Shown here in pieces: positions 18,246 through 27,585 of a DNA stretch of 64,000 nucleotides (positions are counted from its first letter, which is position 1; every line of letters starts with the position of its first letter). Source of the stretch: JAPOUP01 sp965199865 (lineage in GTDB: Bacteria; Pseudomonadota; Alphaproteobacteria; Rhodobacterales; Rhodobacteraceae); contig CBDATU010000005.1 in the NCBI GenBank assembly GCA_965199865.1, positions 248,001 through 312,000 on the forward strand, read 5' to 3'. The notes beneath the pieces were generated by a model. The model ran no database searches, had not been told where the DNA came from, and saw only the letters and a list, made by a program, of their open reading frames with translations. The position numbers were made by a program, and so were the translations under genes.

Positions 18246-18502
18246 TCCCGCTGTTCTTTCAGGAGCAGTTCGACTGCCTGGGCAATGGCATCGACGGAGG
18301 AAATGTCAAATTCGCTGCTTTCGGGCTCGTTCGCATTGAACGGCACCTCGATTCCGAATTCCTCCTCGATGGCGAAAATGGACTCCACCAGTCCAAGACT
18401 GTCGATTCCAAGGTCATCCAGCGTCTGATCACCACAGACATCCTCAACCTCAAGCACCGCCTGCGTTGCGATGATCTTGATGACTCTTTCCCGAACCGAC
18501 AT
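18242..18502 (-). CDS. Dedicated acyl carrier protein
   Basis: An 86-residue, acidic, helical carrier protein. The phosphopantetheine attachment Ser is in DDLGIDSLGLVES. It starts MSVRERVIKIIATQ and is more divergent than housekeeping AcpP. Its location between fabF and lpxD suggests that it carries the hydroxyacyl or long chains used in lipid A, comparable in idea to AcpXL although not clearly the same subfamily. It ends overlapping fabF. Confidence 0.9.
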   Translation of the reverse strand: MSVRERVIKIIATQAVLEVEDVCGDQTLDDLGIDSLGLVESIFAIEEEFGIEVPFNANEPESSEFDISSVDAIAQAVELLLKEQRE

Positions 18503-18528
18503 TGGATTCCCGCACGCTTTTGGCTGCT

Positions 18529-19623
18529 CTAATCGGTCGGGTCAGGTTTTGAAACAGCTTTCTGTAATTCCGCGACATGTGAGGCAAGACGTGGCAGGCG
18601 ACGTAACGCCTTGTAGACCGCGACATGGTTTTCCATCTTCATCGCCGGAGAACCCATAAGTACCCGGCCCGCCGGTGCGTTTGACATGATCATCGTAGCA
18701 CCGCCTGCGATCACCCCGTCGCCTACGAACGTATTGTCCGCAACGCCGACCTTGCCGGCCAGAACGACATTGTTGCCAATTCTGGCGCTACCCGCCATGC
18801 CCACCTGACCAGCGATAAGGCAGTCGCGTCCTATCTCACAGTTATGCGCGATATGCACCTGATTGTCGATCTTCGTGCGATCTCCGATACGGGTGCTTCG
18901 GATCGTTCCGGCGTCAATGCAGGTCGTGGCACCAACCTCCACATCGTCACCGATGATGACCGATCCCAGCGAATGGATGCGTGACCACCTTTGAGAACCT
19001 TCAGCGGTGTCCACATCTCCCATGGTTTCGCTTACGGCTTCCGCACGGGACTTTTCAGGGGTTACGAAGCTGAACCCGTCTGAGCCAATCACCGCACCCG
19101 GCTGCGCAATGAACCGGTCTCCAATCGCGACGCCACGGCCGATACGTACCCCCGCATGCAGCAGGGCATTGGAGCCGATCCGGGCGTTTTCGGCTATACT
19201 TGAATGGCTTGCGATCCGAACCTGTGGTCCGATCCGAACACCGGCACCGATAACCACCAGCGGCCCGATGGCGGCACCCTCCCCGATCTCGGCGGTAGCG
19301 TCTATCACCGCCGTAGAATGAATGCCGGATGCGATCGCTGGTCCGGAATCCATCAGGGCCGTCAGGCCTGACATCGCGAAGCGGGGCCGCCGCACTGTGA
19401 TTGCGGCGGCCAGTCCGAAACACTCCCAGTCCGCCCCTTCCCAGAGGAGTGCGACCCGCGCGTTTCCGCTGGCAAGGCCGGAGGCATATTTCGGGCTCAT
19501 TGCCAGTGCGAGATCATCCGGACCCGCGTCCGCAGGCTCGGCCGCCCGCCTAACCGACAGCCCGGTATCGCCATATGCCACCGCGTCAAGAGCGGCGGCG
19601 ATCTCGGACACCTTGAATCCCAT
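18529..19623 (-). CDS. lpxD: UDP-3-O-acylglucosamine N-acyltransferase
   Basis: A 364-residue enzyme of lipid A synthesis that transfers a 3-hydroxyacyl chain from ACP to the 2-amino group of UDP-3-O-acylglucosamine. The N-terminal uridine-binding region (LALAMSPKYASGLASG) is followed from about residue 105 by a left-handed beta-helix of hexapeptide repeats (IGPLVVIGAGVRIGPQVRIA and many more). The catalytic His is in VHIAHNCEIG. First gene of a three-gene operon with acp and fabF. It may be a second LpxD, since the housekeeping copy is normally near bamA-fabZ-lpxA; the window cannot show this. Confidence 0.92.
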   Translation of the reverse strand: MGFKVSEIAAALDAVAYGDTGLSVRRAAEPADAGPDDLALAMSPKYASGLASGNARVALLWEGADWECFGLAAAITVRRPRFAMSGLTALMDSGPAIASGIHSTAVIDATAEIGEGAAIGPLVVIGAGVRIGPQVRIASHSSIAENARIGSNALLHAGVRIGRGVAIGDRFIAQPGAVIGSDGFSFVTPEKSRAEAVSETMGDVDTAEGSQRWSRIHSLGSVIIGDDVEVGATTCIDAGTIRSTRIGDRTKIDNQVHIAHNCEIGRDCLIAGQVGMAGSARIGNNVVLAGKVGVADNTFVGDGVIAGGATMIMSNAPAGRVLMGSPAMKMENHVAVYKALRRLPRLASHVAELQKAVSKPDPTD

Positions 19624-19679
19624 TGTTTACCTATGGACCTATTGAGCCAGGAGGTTCTGCCCAGGAAGGCCAGATCCCT

Positions 19680-21296
19680 TTATGTACCCGCTTCCGCCAA
19701 TACGACCCCGGCATCGGCCAGCGCAGCGAAGATCCTCGCATCGCGGCCATAGATGTCCCGGCGAAAATTCAGACGGCCTTCAGGTGAGGTGAAAGCGGTT
19801 CGGTAAACGATATGCACCGGAATTGGTTCGGAGATGTTCACGTTAGTCTGCTCACCGGTTTCCAGAATCCCATGGAAATGCCTCACCGGCTCCTCGACCT
19901 GCCGACGGAGAATCTCATAAGCGAACTCGAACGGCGAATCGAGCCGGATGCATCCGTGACTGAAGTCACGTTTCTCCAGGGCGAACAATGCCTTTTCCGG
20001 GGTGTCGTGCAGGTAGATGTTATGCGTATTGGGAAACATGAACTTTACATATCCCAGCGCATTTTCCGGACCGGGGGCCTGGCGCAGGCCAAACGGAAAC
20101 TTCTCGGGATCAACAAATGGCCATTCGATCAGAGCCCTGTCAACCACCTCCCCAATCTCGGTCACGATCTCGAGGTGGTCCTCGGCCGCGCCATCGGTCT
20201 CGATCATCTGCGGCAGGAACTCCTTGATGGCGATGGAGCGCGGCACATTCCAGCTTGGGTTTATTTCCATGTATTCCATCACGTCCGAAAACTCGGGGGA
20301 CCGGCGGTCGTCGATGTTCTGACCGATCACGCTTCGGGTTCTGAACGTCGTCTCGCCGCTGTCGATGATTTCAGCTGAGAAGTCGGTGAGATTCACCCAG
20401 ACATGTCTTTCGCCACGCGGGATGTTCATCCAGCGCTCGCGTTCGAGAGCGACAGCTACGGAACGAATGCGATCCTCCACCCGCCGATTGATCTCGGTCA
20501 TGGTAGCCCGGCCGGCGATTCCATCCGGGATCAGTCCGTTGTCGAGCTGAAACCGCTGGACCGCAATCTGAAGCATCGCGTCATAGGTCGGGACTGCCGA
20601 GCGTCCCATGTAGCCCATTGCCACCAGGCGGTTGCGCAGCGCCACCACATCGGGTCCGCTCTGGCCGGGCTTAAGCGTTTTCGCTCGAACCTGCGGCCCC
20701 CATCCGCCCTCGGCGGAACGCCTTTGAAGCTCGGCTTTCGCCTTCAGAAGACGGACATATTCCATTGAGGCGGGCCGAAGCCCGCGCAGGAACTCATTCG
20801 GGTTGGAGTGTGAGAAAGCGCTAAGGAGCGAAGCGCCGCTACGGACCGGTGTCTTTCGATCTATGTCCGGATCGATTCTGCCAGGGGTCAGAACGCCGGA
20901 CTGAAGGTCCCGTGCGTATCTGAGAAACAGTGCGCTGAGTTCGACCTCCACCCTTCCCAGCTCACGTTGGGATCCGATCCGACGGAGCCTTTCCTTCAGA
21001 ACACCGACATTATAGCTGGAAACCGGCAGTGCATGGTCGCCAGCGTTCTCCAGCGCATGCAGGAGCGCCGCGCGACGATCCCTGAATTTGGCGTCCTTTC
21101 CAGTCCAGACGGCTTCGTAGGCGTTGGATCGGTAGAATTCGGCGATTTCGGAATGCTCTGCCGCAGCCTCCGCGACCGCCTGCTGGAATGGAGACACCAG
21201 CGCGTCAGCCGGAGAGCTGGCAACCAGTGCCAGGAACGCTGGGACGGTGCAGACGGACAGAAGCGCACCGAAAAGCTGTCGACGTCGAAAAAACAT
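19680..21296 (-). CDS. L,D-transpeptidase, YcbB/LdtD type
   Basis: A 538-residue exported enzyme that forms 3-3 cross-links in peptidoglycan. The signal or anchor is at residues 1-34, then a helical scaffold domain, a peptidoglycan-binding domain near 210-270 (GQSGPDVVALRNRLVAMGY, RFQLDNGLIPDGIAG), and the catalytic YkuD domain near 290-460. The active-site block is SHGCIRLDSPFEFA with the catalytic Cys. The ATG at 21296 gives a good signal sequence; a GTG lies six codons upstream. A DUF882 peptidase is transcribed divergently, as is common for this pair. Confidence 0.92.
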   Translation of the reverse strand: MFFRRRQLFGALLSVCTVPAFLALVASSPADALVSPFQQAVAEAAAEHSEIAEFYRSNAYEAVWTGKDAKFRDRRAALLHALENAGDHALPVSSYNVGVLKERLRRIGSQRELGRVEVELSALFLRYARDLQSGVLTPGRIDPDIDRKTPVRSGASLLSAFSHSNPNEFLRGLRPASMEYVRLLKAKAELQRRSAEGGWGPQVRAKTLKPGQSGPDVVALRNRLVAMGYMGRSAVPTYDAMLQIAVQRFQLDNGLIPDGIAGRATMTEINRRVEDRIRSVAVALERERWMNIPRGERHVWVNLTDFSAEIIDSGETTFRTRSVIGQNIDDRRSPEFSDVMEYMEINPSWNVPRSIAIKEFLPQMIETDGAAEDHLEIVTEIGEVVDRALIEWPFVDPEKFPFGLRQAPGPENALGYVKFMFPNTHNIYLHDTPEKALFALEKRDFSHGCIRLDSPFEFAYEILRRQVEEPVRHFHGILETGEQTNVNISEPIPVHIVYRTAFTSPEGRLNFRRDIYGRDARIFAALADAGVVLAEAGT

Positions 21297-21784
21297 GATT
21301 TCAAGGCCTTTCACTTCACATGCAACCCGCCCCGCTCCGCGAGTTGAAACCAGAATAACATCAGTCGCCCCGCTTCGGGAGTCAAGATATCGTTTGGACC
21401 ACTGCGTCTATCGTGCTGGCGACCTGCGTTGTTCTGATCGGATTCCTGTCATGTATGTGTTCAGGGCCGCCAGGGCCATAGCCGTTACGGATCACCTGGG
21501 CCATTGCATCCGGCTTCCGATTCATTCCTGCTGATTCGGAGATATCCAGCCATACGACGAGGCCGAGAGTCGCTCCAGCAGCGTCATCGTCGGCTCTGGC
21601 GCGCCCGTATCGGCGAATTTCCGCCGATTTTTGCATTGCCCAAAAAATTTTTAGGATCCTATGTTGGAGAATCATTTCAAATGTGAGTATTTTGTGAGAA
21701 TGTGCAATCCGCACACAAATACCAGCCATGTGCGGAAGACATATGTGAGCGGTGTTCTATTGAAAATGAAAAAACGGGACAGGT
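21297..21784. other. Divergent promoter region
   Basis: About 490 bases between the L,D-transpeptidase (minus) and DUF882 (plus) genes. It must hold promoters for both. From about 21630 to 21720 it is AT-rich (for example the run CCCAAAAAATTTTTAGG), which fits a promoter, but I cannot place hexamers with confidence. No gene seen. Confidence 0.45.
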
Positions 21785-22354
21785 ATGACGAGCAGCAGTT
21801 TGAGTGAAATTTCACGCCGTGGGCTTCTCGGCGCGTTCGCCGCGGCCACCATTGCAGCCGCCCCGACATTCTCCAGAGCGGCGGGCCTTCTGCGCGGTGC
21901 TGGCGATATCCGCCGCATACGGATGTATTCAGGCCGAACCGGAGAAAGCATTGACACAATCTACTGGATTGAAGACGAGTATGTTCAGCCAGCCTTGGAT
22001 GAGATCAGTCATTTCATGCGGGACTGGCGTAGCAATACGGCCAAGGCAATCGATGTGAGGACCATCGATATCATTGCCGCTTCGCATAACTTACTGGAAA
22101 CTGACGAGTCCTATCTGTTGGTTTCGGGATATCGAACGGAGAAAACCAACAGGATGCTGCGTTCCAGGTCACGCCTGGTGGCTAAGAATTCCCTGCACAT
22201 CAAGGGTATGGCCGCTGATCTGAGACTGAATTCACGCTCGGTCAGTCAGATGGCGCGGGCTGCACAGACCTGCAAGGGTGGTGGAGTTGGGCGCTACACG
22301 CGAATGAACTTCGTTCATATGGACTGTGGCCCGATCCGCAGCTGGGGCAGTTAG
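21785..22354 (+). CDS. DUF882/Peptidase_M15_2 family protein, YcbK-like, Tat-exported
   Basis: A 189-residue protein starting MTSSSLSEISRRGLLGAFAA, a twin-arginine signal (SRRGLLG) with a short hydrophobic stretch. The M15-type zinc domain follows: SGYRTEKTNRMLR, then NSLHIKGMAADLRL with the His and Asp ligands, and FVHMDCGPIRSWG with the third His. These proteins are likely murein amidases or carboxypeptidases. Its head-to-head pairing with an L,D-transpeptidase suggests joint work on the cell wall. Confidence 0.9.
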   Translation: MTSSSLSEISRRGLLGAFAAATIAAAPTFSRAAGLLRGAGDIRRIRMYSGRTGESIDTIYWIEDEYVQPALDEISHFMRDWRSNTAKAIDVRTIDIIAASHNLLETDESYLLVSGYRTEKTNRMLRSRSRLVAKNSLHIKGMAADLRLNSRSVSQMARAAQTCKGGGVGRYTRMNFVHMDCGPIRSWGS

Positions 22355-23783
22355 GACGTATCGACCAATCGATGGAGCACCTGAATGCGGATTGCGGGCA
22401 GGTCGTGACCATTGCGATGCCAGATCCTGTCGCTGAAGCTGCGGGTACCATTTTGGTCTGAACCGATTCGAAGCCCAGTGGACCGGGGCTTATCTGTCCT
22501 CCTGTTATGTCTTTAGCTCCCATCACCTCCTCCTGAACCGGTCCAGCGGAGCCTATGAGTGTGAACCCTTGTGAGCATTGATGGCTGACGCAGATGCATT
22601 GCTACCCTGGATTCGATGACCATCGCAACTCTCCAGGGAAGGTTTCGGGATCCCAGAACTGGCAAGCTACATCTATGTCGGCCCAGTCCCGCCCTGATTG
22701 GTGGCTCAGGCGTCAGCCCGGAGCACATAGGCTATCAGGGACAGAAATTCTGGAAACTGGGCCAGCCACAGTGACACCATTAGTTCCCGCATGAACATGG
22801 GTTGGCTGTCCAGGATCCAGCCACTCTCAACTCGGTCGCGTCTCATGGCATAGGGATCCGAACCCGATGCATAAATCATTGGTGGTGAACCGCCATCTGA
22901 CAGCACTTCCGACCTACCTGCCAGACCACCGCCTCCTTCCTCTCGGCCTACTGATCCGGGATCCGTCGGGTCTGGCACTGGCAGCCGGAGATCCCGATCT
23001 CTGACCTATCCCTCCAACTACCATGCTTCGGTGTGATGACGATGTCCTGCCGCAAAGTGACGAGACCGGGACCAGTTCCATTCAGGCCGTGAATTCTCAC
23101 TGCTTTAGATCAAAATGCGGCAATGTCGCCACCCCCTCCGAAATCTGAGACCTTTTCTAAGCGCCTGCCGCGCCGTCTCTTGAGTAATCGGATCGCGATG
23201 ATCTTCAGCTCTTTCGGTCGATCGGCTAGGAGAGGGATGCGTACAGGTTTCCTGTGCTTCTTTGATGACCTACTGCAACCGATCTTTGCGGCCCGGTTCT
23301 TTCCATCGATGCAGCGGGCCCCTTACGCTTCCCTGAGACGTTTGGTTGCCGCAATGGCATGTTCCGACTCTTCCTTAATACGTCCCAATCCGGGACCACC
23401 GTATTTGGATCCATTCCTTCCCCTTTCCCGGTGCTTTGGAAAATTTCCCGTGAATACAGTTAGATATGGCAGGAGCATTCGGAGTGGAAGCGGGGGCGGA
23501 AAACATGCGGGGTCGCAAAGCTAGGTATATTCACCCGTCACCGCATTCCCCCTGTTTTGCGCGACCTGAAGCGGATATGCTGGAGTGGACCGGAATCATC
23601 GAGTCTCAGGCCTGAATCCAGGGTAGGATGAATTATGTGCCAATCAGTCGAATCAGGCTTCAGGGAATCGCCCGTGCCAAGGTCTCATTCGGATAGCGGA
23701 TCGCATGGCGGCCTTACAAAGAGGCAAGGCAGCGACCGGCAGTCTCATCTTGAAGACGCCATTGCCGGAGATGATTTCCTGCA
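22355..23783. other. 1.4-kb region without a recognisable gene
   Basis: Only short frames occur (for example 22706-22978 minus and 23123-23524 plus), none with a family motif, a plausible start site or a consistent codon pattern. A minus-strand stretch near 23150-23400 gives fairly coherent basic peptide fragments with interruptions (KYGGPGLGRIKEESEHAIAA, later DRPKELKIIAIRLLKRRRG), which may be a decayed gene. I cannot name it. No tRNA or repeat array seen. Confidence 0.4.
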
Positions 23784-24844
23784 ATGATCGCACTCAACGC
23801 AAAGGGGATCCGTGCGGCATTCGATGCTCGTACTGGATTGATCGAGAGTTTCACCGTTTCAGAAGGGGGCAAGGACATTGCACCGATGCACCGCGCCCCA
23901 TGGGTTGGAACCGATGAAGTCATGCCTCCGGATGCAGCTCCGCATATGGCAACACTCGGTGGAGACTTTTTCTGCGCGCCATTCTCCGCCAAAGAGGCAG
24001 AGTCACCACTTCACGGATGGCCACCGAATTCTCCCTGGAGGTTGCTGCCACAAAGGATGCCCTCCTTAGGGCGGTGCTCCTACGCCCCGTGTTCGACGCG
24101 ACACTGGTCAAGGAACTCACACTGAAGGATGGTCATCCATTCGTTTACCAGCGTCACATATTCGTCGGAGGTCAGGGACGTCTGTCATTTGCCAATCATG
24201 CCAACATTTCCGTAAGAAACGGTGCGTTCATCCGGGTTTCACCCAAGGCAGTCTGGGAAACACCGCCCGATCCACAGGAAAAGGACCCAGAACTTGGCCG
24301 GTCTGAACTCGTCTATCCCGGGCAGTCGAAAGACCCACACCGGTTTCCAGGTCTGAGCGGACCGGTCGATCTGACGCGGTATCCCTGGAATCCCCGGCAC
24401 GAGGACTTCGTGATCGGGATCGAGGCACGCGGCCACGCCCTGGGCTGGACCGCAGTAACAAGGCCCAACGAGGGTGATCTGTATCTGTCGCTGCGTAATC
24501 CGTGTGAAATTCCCATGTCAATGTTCTGGCATTCGAACGGCGGACGTGATTACGCACCCTGGTCGGGACGGCATTTCGGCTGTCTAGGCGTTGAGGAAGG
24601 GGCCGCAGCCCACCTGCTGGGCATATCGACGGAACGCGACCTTTCTGGAGCCGGCGAGCTAGAGCTCACCCCCGAAGGTTGTGTCGATGTTCGCCATGTG
24701 ATCGGAGCGATCGCCTGGCCATGCGGGGAGCCGGTTTCCAGCATCGCCTATGGTGACGACATGCTCCTGCTGATCGGGGAAGGAGGATCAACCAGAGAGA
24801 TACCTTTCAGTGGGGACTTCCTGCGCCTTTCGGATCCCGGATAG
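23784..24844 (+). pseudogene. Aldose 1-epimerase-like (galactose-mutarotase fold) gene, frameshifted
   Basis: Two overlapping frames form one protein. Frame 1 (from 23784) gives MIALNAKGIRAAFDARTGLI to SPLHGWPPNSPW. Frame 2 (to 24844) continues as FSLEVAATKDALLRAVLLRP, then VKELTLKDGHPFVYQRHIF and the rest of the domain. The switch lies near 24030-24055 and equals a net loss of one base (or gain of two). Without it the protein would be about 350 residues, normal for the family, with the GHPFVYQRH and FWHSNGGRDY segments intact. It may be a real pseudogene or a sequence error. No sugar operon adjoins it. Confidence 0.75.
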
Positions 24845-25105
24845 AAAATTCGTAGCGATCGCGGTCAAATTGGGAGCCTTGAAAACGGAGACGGCAAGGC
24901 GACGGTCCCGGCACAGCCAGAACTACCACAAGACCAAGGCGAGAAGGTCCTGGAACTGACAGACCTGTGGGCCGAACAGTTCCCGAACCCATCCAGCGCC
25001 ATAGGTCTGACCTACCATAGGACGGGACCACCGAAGGGTGTGAATGCAATTAACAAATAAATATCAATATGTTAAGGTCATTTCCCAAAGTGGTTTCTCA
25101 GCAGG

Positions 25106-26365
25106 TCAGTCCGCACGGCGACAGGAAAACGGCAGAAACCGTACTGGATCTCCTGGCCTTATTTCGCATGGACCATCCTCAAGTTCGACCAGTCCAGTTG
25201 CCCATGCAAGACCCGAGATTCTGCCTGACCCCTCCGAAGTGAATACTTCCGCCGCACCTTCAGGCGTCAGTCTGGACCGGAGATATTCGCGCCGTCCCGG
25301 TTTCTTCCGCTTCGCGAATGCCGCGGGAACGGTAAACCATTGCGGCGGTCTCCAGGCACCGCCGGCAAGAATCTGGAACGCCGGTTCCGCGAACACAAAG
25401 GCGCAGACAAATGCCGCCACCGGGTTTCCGGGCAAGGCAAATACCGGCACCCCCTGCCATGTCGCCAATGCCAGCGGTCTACCGGGTTTCATCGCAATCC
25501 GCCAAAGCGCCATCGTCCCGGTCTCATTGAGGAGTCCGGCAACATGGTCCTCATCTCCCGCCGACGCGCCGCCAGAAGTAAGGACCGCATCTACCTTTAC
25601 GGCTGCACGATTCAGACATTCACGCAGGGCATTCCGGTCATCACCCACATGCCCTAGATCAATGGAGTCGAAACCCCAGCGCTTAACCAGGGACAGGAGC
25701 ATCGGTCGGTTGGCGTCAATGACCTGATCAGCCGACGCCATCGCGCCCACCGGACGCAGTTCATTTCCAGTCGACAACACACCAACCCGCAGGCGGCGGC
25801 GCACAGGCACAGAGGCGGCCCCAACCGCCGCCAGTACGGCGACATGGGGTGGTCCAAGACGAGTTCCGGCGCTCAATGCCACCTCCCCCGCCGATACATC
25901 CTCACCTGCTGAGCGCGTATTCGCTCCCTTCCTGACTGGACCGTGAAACGCTACGAACCCGTCCTCGGCGTTGACGTCCTCATCCAAAACCACTGTGTCG
26001 ACTCCAGACGGCAGGCTAGCACCCGTCAGAATGCGCAGCGCTGACCCATCTGGTACCGCACCGTCAAACGGAGACCCCGCCGCCGCACGCCCATCAACCA
26101 AAGGCATGACTTTCACACCTTCCAGGGCCGGTCCCGCAAAACCGTACCCATCAACGGCGGAATTTGATGACGCAGGATTCGAACGCAACGCCCGAACGTT
26201 TTCGGAGAGAAACCTTCCCGCCGCCGATGCCAGGTCCAGCGTCTCGGTCGAAGTCACGCAGGTCAATGCGGATTGCAGATATTCATGCACCTCAGCCACC
26301 GGAGTCCAATTCACACCGGGAGGGAGGGCAAAACAGTCATTCCTTTGTTCTGGAGGTTTCATCAT
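25106..26365 (-). CDS. moeA: Molybdopterin molybdenumtransferase MoeA
   Basis: A 419-residue cytosolic enzyme that inserts molybdate into adenylylated molybdopterin. The N-terminal MoeA domain (SAVDGYGFAGPAL, then RILTGASLPSGVDTVV) is followed by the MogA-like domain with VLSTGNELRPVG, TSGGASAGDEDHV and MKPGRPLALATWQGVPVFAL ending GNPVAAF. The start is directly next to the stop of mobB, so the operon is mobA-mobB-moeA with overlapping or abutting genes. Confidence 0.95.
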   Translation of the reverse strand: MMKPPEQRNDCFALPPGVNWTPVAEVHEYLQSALTCVTSTETLDLASAAGRFLSENVRALRSNPASSNSAVDGYGFAGPALEGVKVMPLVDGRAAAGSPFDGAVPDGSALRILTGASLPSGVDTVVLDEDVNAEDGFVAFHGPVRKGANTRSAGEDVSAGEVALSAGTRLGPPHVAVLAAVGAASVPVRRRLRVGVLSTGNELRPVGAMASADQVIDANRPMLLSLVKRWGFDSIDLGHVGDDRNALRECLNRAAVKVDAVLTSGGASAGDEDHVAGLLNETGTMALWRIAMKPGRPLALATWQGVPVFALPGNPVAAFVCAFVFAEPAFQILAGGAWRPPQWFTVPAAFAKRKKPGRREYLRSRLTPEGAAEVFTSEGSGRISGLAWATGLVELEDGPCEIRPGDPVRFLPFSCRRAD

Positions 26366-26884
26366 TCAATAGCCCGCCGCCGTCATCTCCTGCAGTCCCA
26401 ACGACCGCAGCACAAAATCGGCAATCGCACCAGTCGCATCAATGTGCATGACAGGTTTGCCAAGATCCGGATGAGTGGAATCGCTTGCGACTGCCAGAAC
26501 CGTTGGATCCTGGCGGGCGATCAATGGGTTTCTGGTGACGGAACGATGGGTCTCGATCTTGGGGTGGCGGTCGCGCTTGTAACCCTCAACCAGCACCAGA
26601 TCGACTGGGGAAAGTCGAGCAAGCAAGGCGTCTAGAGTTGGTTCTTCCGCACCTCGAAGCTCAGACATCAGTGCCCATCGGCTCGCCGAAGCCAACAGAA
26701 CCTCGCTCGCTCCGGCAGCGCGATGACGATAGCTGTCCTTACCGGGCTGATCTATGTCAAAACTGTGATGGGCGTGCTTGACAGTTGAAACGGTCAGGCC
26801 GCGGGCCGTGATTTCGGCAACCAGCCGTTCCATCAGCCCCGTCTTTCCGGTGTTCTTCCAGCCAACAATTCCAAAAATGTCCAT
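26366..26884 (-). CDS. mobB: Molybdopterin-guanine dinucleotide biosynthesis protein MobB
   Basis: A 172-residue P-loop GTPase. Walker A is GWKNTGKTGLMERL; KHAHHSFDIDQPGKDSYRHR is the family block after it and LVEGYKRDRHPKIE is near the C-terminus. It helps MobA attach GMP to molybdopterin. The last base of mobA and the first of mobB coincide (26884), and its stop abuts the moeA start. Confidence 0.95.
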   Translation of the reverse strand: MDIFGIVGWKNTGKTGLMERLVAEITARGLTVSTVKHAHHSFDIDQPGKDSYRHRAAGASEVLLASASRWALMSELRGAEEPTLDALLARLSPVDLVLVEGYKRDRHPKIETHRSVTRNPLIARQDPTVLAVASDSTHPDLGKPVMHIDATGAIADFVLRSLGLQEMTAAGY

Positions 26885-27516
26885 CAGCGGGGTACCTTCA
26901 GCATGGATTCCGCTTCAAACATATCTTCTGGACGATTGAGATTGAAGAACGGGTCGAAAGGCCGTGATTCGAAATGCGCCAGCGACGTGCCATGCTGGTC
27001 GGTCCAGGAAACGATCTTTCGTAGACCGCCACGCAACGAGTCCCGAAGGTTTTCGCGCAGGGCTACTGGCCAAAGACCGAAAGTAGGATGGCGGAGCAGC
27101 TTTCGGTCAGAAGCATGCGTGGCGGCAAGTGCGATTGGAGCTTCCAGCGATGCGGCCACCAGCCTTGAGACGAGATCCGAAGGAAAGAACGGCGTATCCG
27201 CGGCTACCGTCGCGATGCGCTCCGCACCCTGCCCCGCCGCCCAATCCAACCCGGCAAGCACGCCAGCCAATGGTCCAGGAAAGTCGGGCTCGGAGTCTGG
27301 CAGGACAGGCAAGCCAAATTCCGCAAACCGCATGGGATCTCCGTTCGCATTCAGGGCCAATCCGGAAACCTGTCCCCGCAACCGATCAATGACATGGGCG
27401 AGAACGGGGCGACCACCCAGCGACAGCAGAGTCTTGTCACCTCCACCCATACGCCGCGACAGTCCACCAGCCAGAATCACACCGAGCGGTCGAGGATCAT
27501 TCCGAATGGAGGTCAA
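26884..27516 (-). CDS. mobA: Molybdenum cofactor guanylyltransferase MobA
   Basis: A 210-residue nucleotidyltransferase with the signature LAGGLSRRMGGGDKTLLSLG at the N-terminus, DSEPDFPGPLAGVLAGLDWA, and VAADTPFFPSDLVSRL for metal and GTP binding. It adds GMP to Mo-molybdopterin to form the MGD form used by DMSO-reductase-family enzymes such as formate dehydrogenase. First gene of mobA-mobB-moeA, 70 bases downstream of fdhD on the same strand. Confidence 0.95.
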   Translation of the reverse strand: MTSIRNDPRPLGVILAGGLSRRMGGGDKTLLSLGGRPVLAHVIDRLRGQVSGLALNANGDPMRFAEFGLPVLPDSEPDFPGPLAGVLAGLDWAAGQGAERIATVAADTPFFPSDLVSRLVAASLEAPIALAATHASDRKLLRHPTFGLWPVALRENLRDSLRGGLRKIVSWTDQHGTSLAHFESRPFDPFFNLNRPEDMFEAESMLKVPR

Positions 27517-27585
27517 TGCGACGTTCCCGCCTCAAACCCGATTGCCTGCAGAGCACCTTCAGGCAACAGCTTCCCTGGAACGCGT

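Noticed and set aside
23123..23524. 133-codon plus-strand frame
   Set aside because: No family resemblance, and the minus strand gives more coherent fragments; not supported as a gene.
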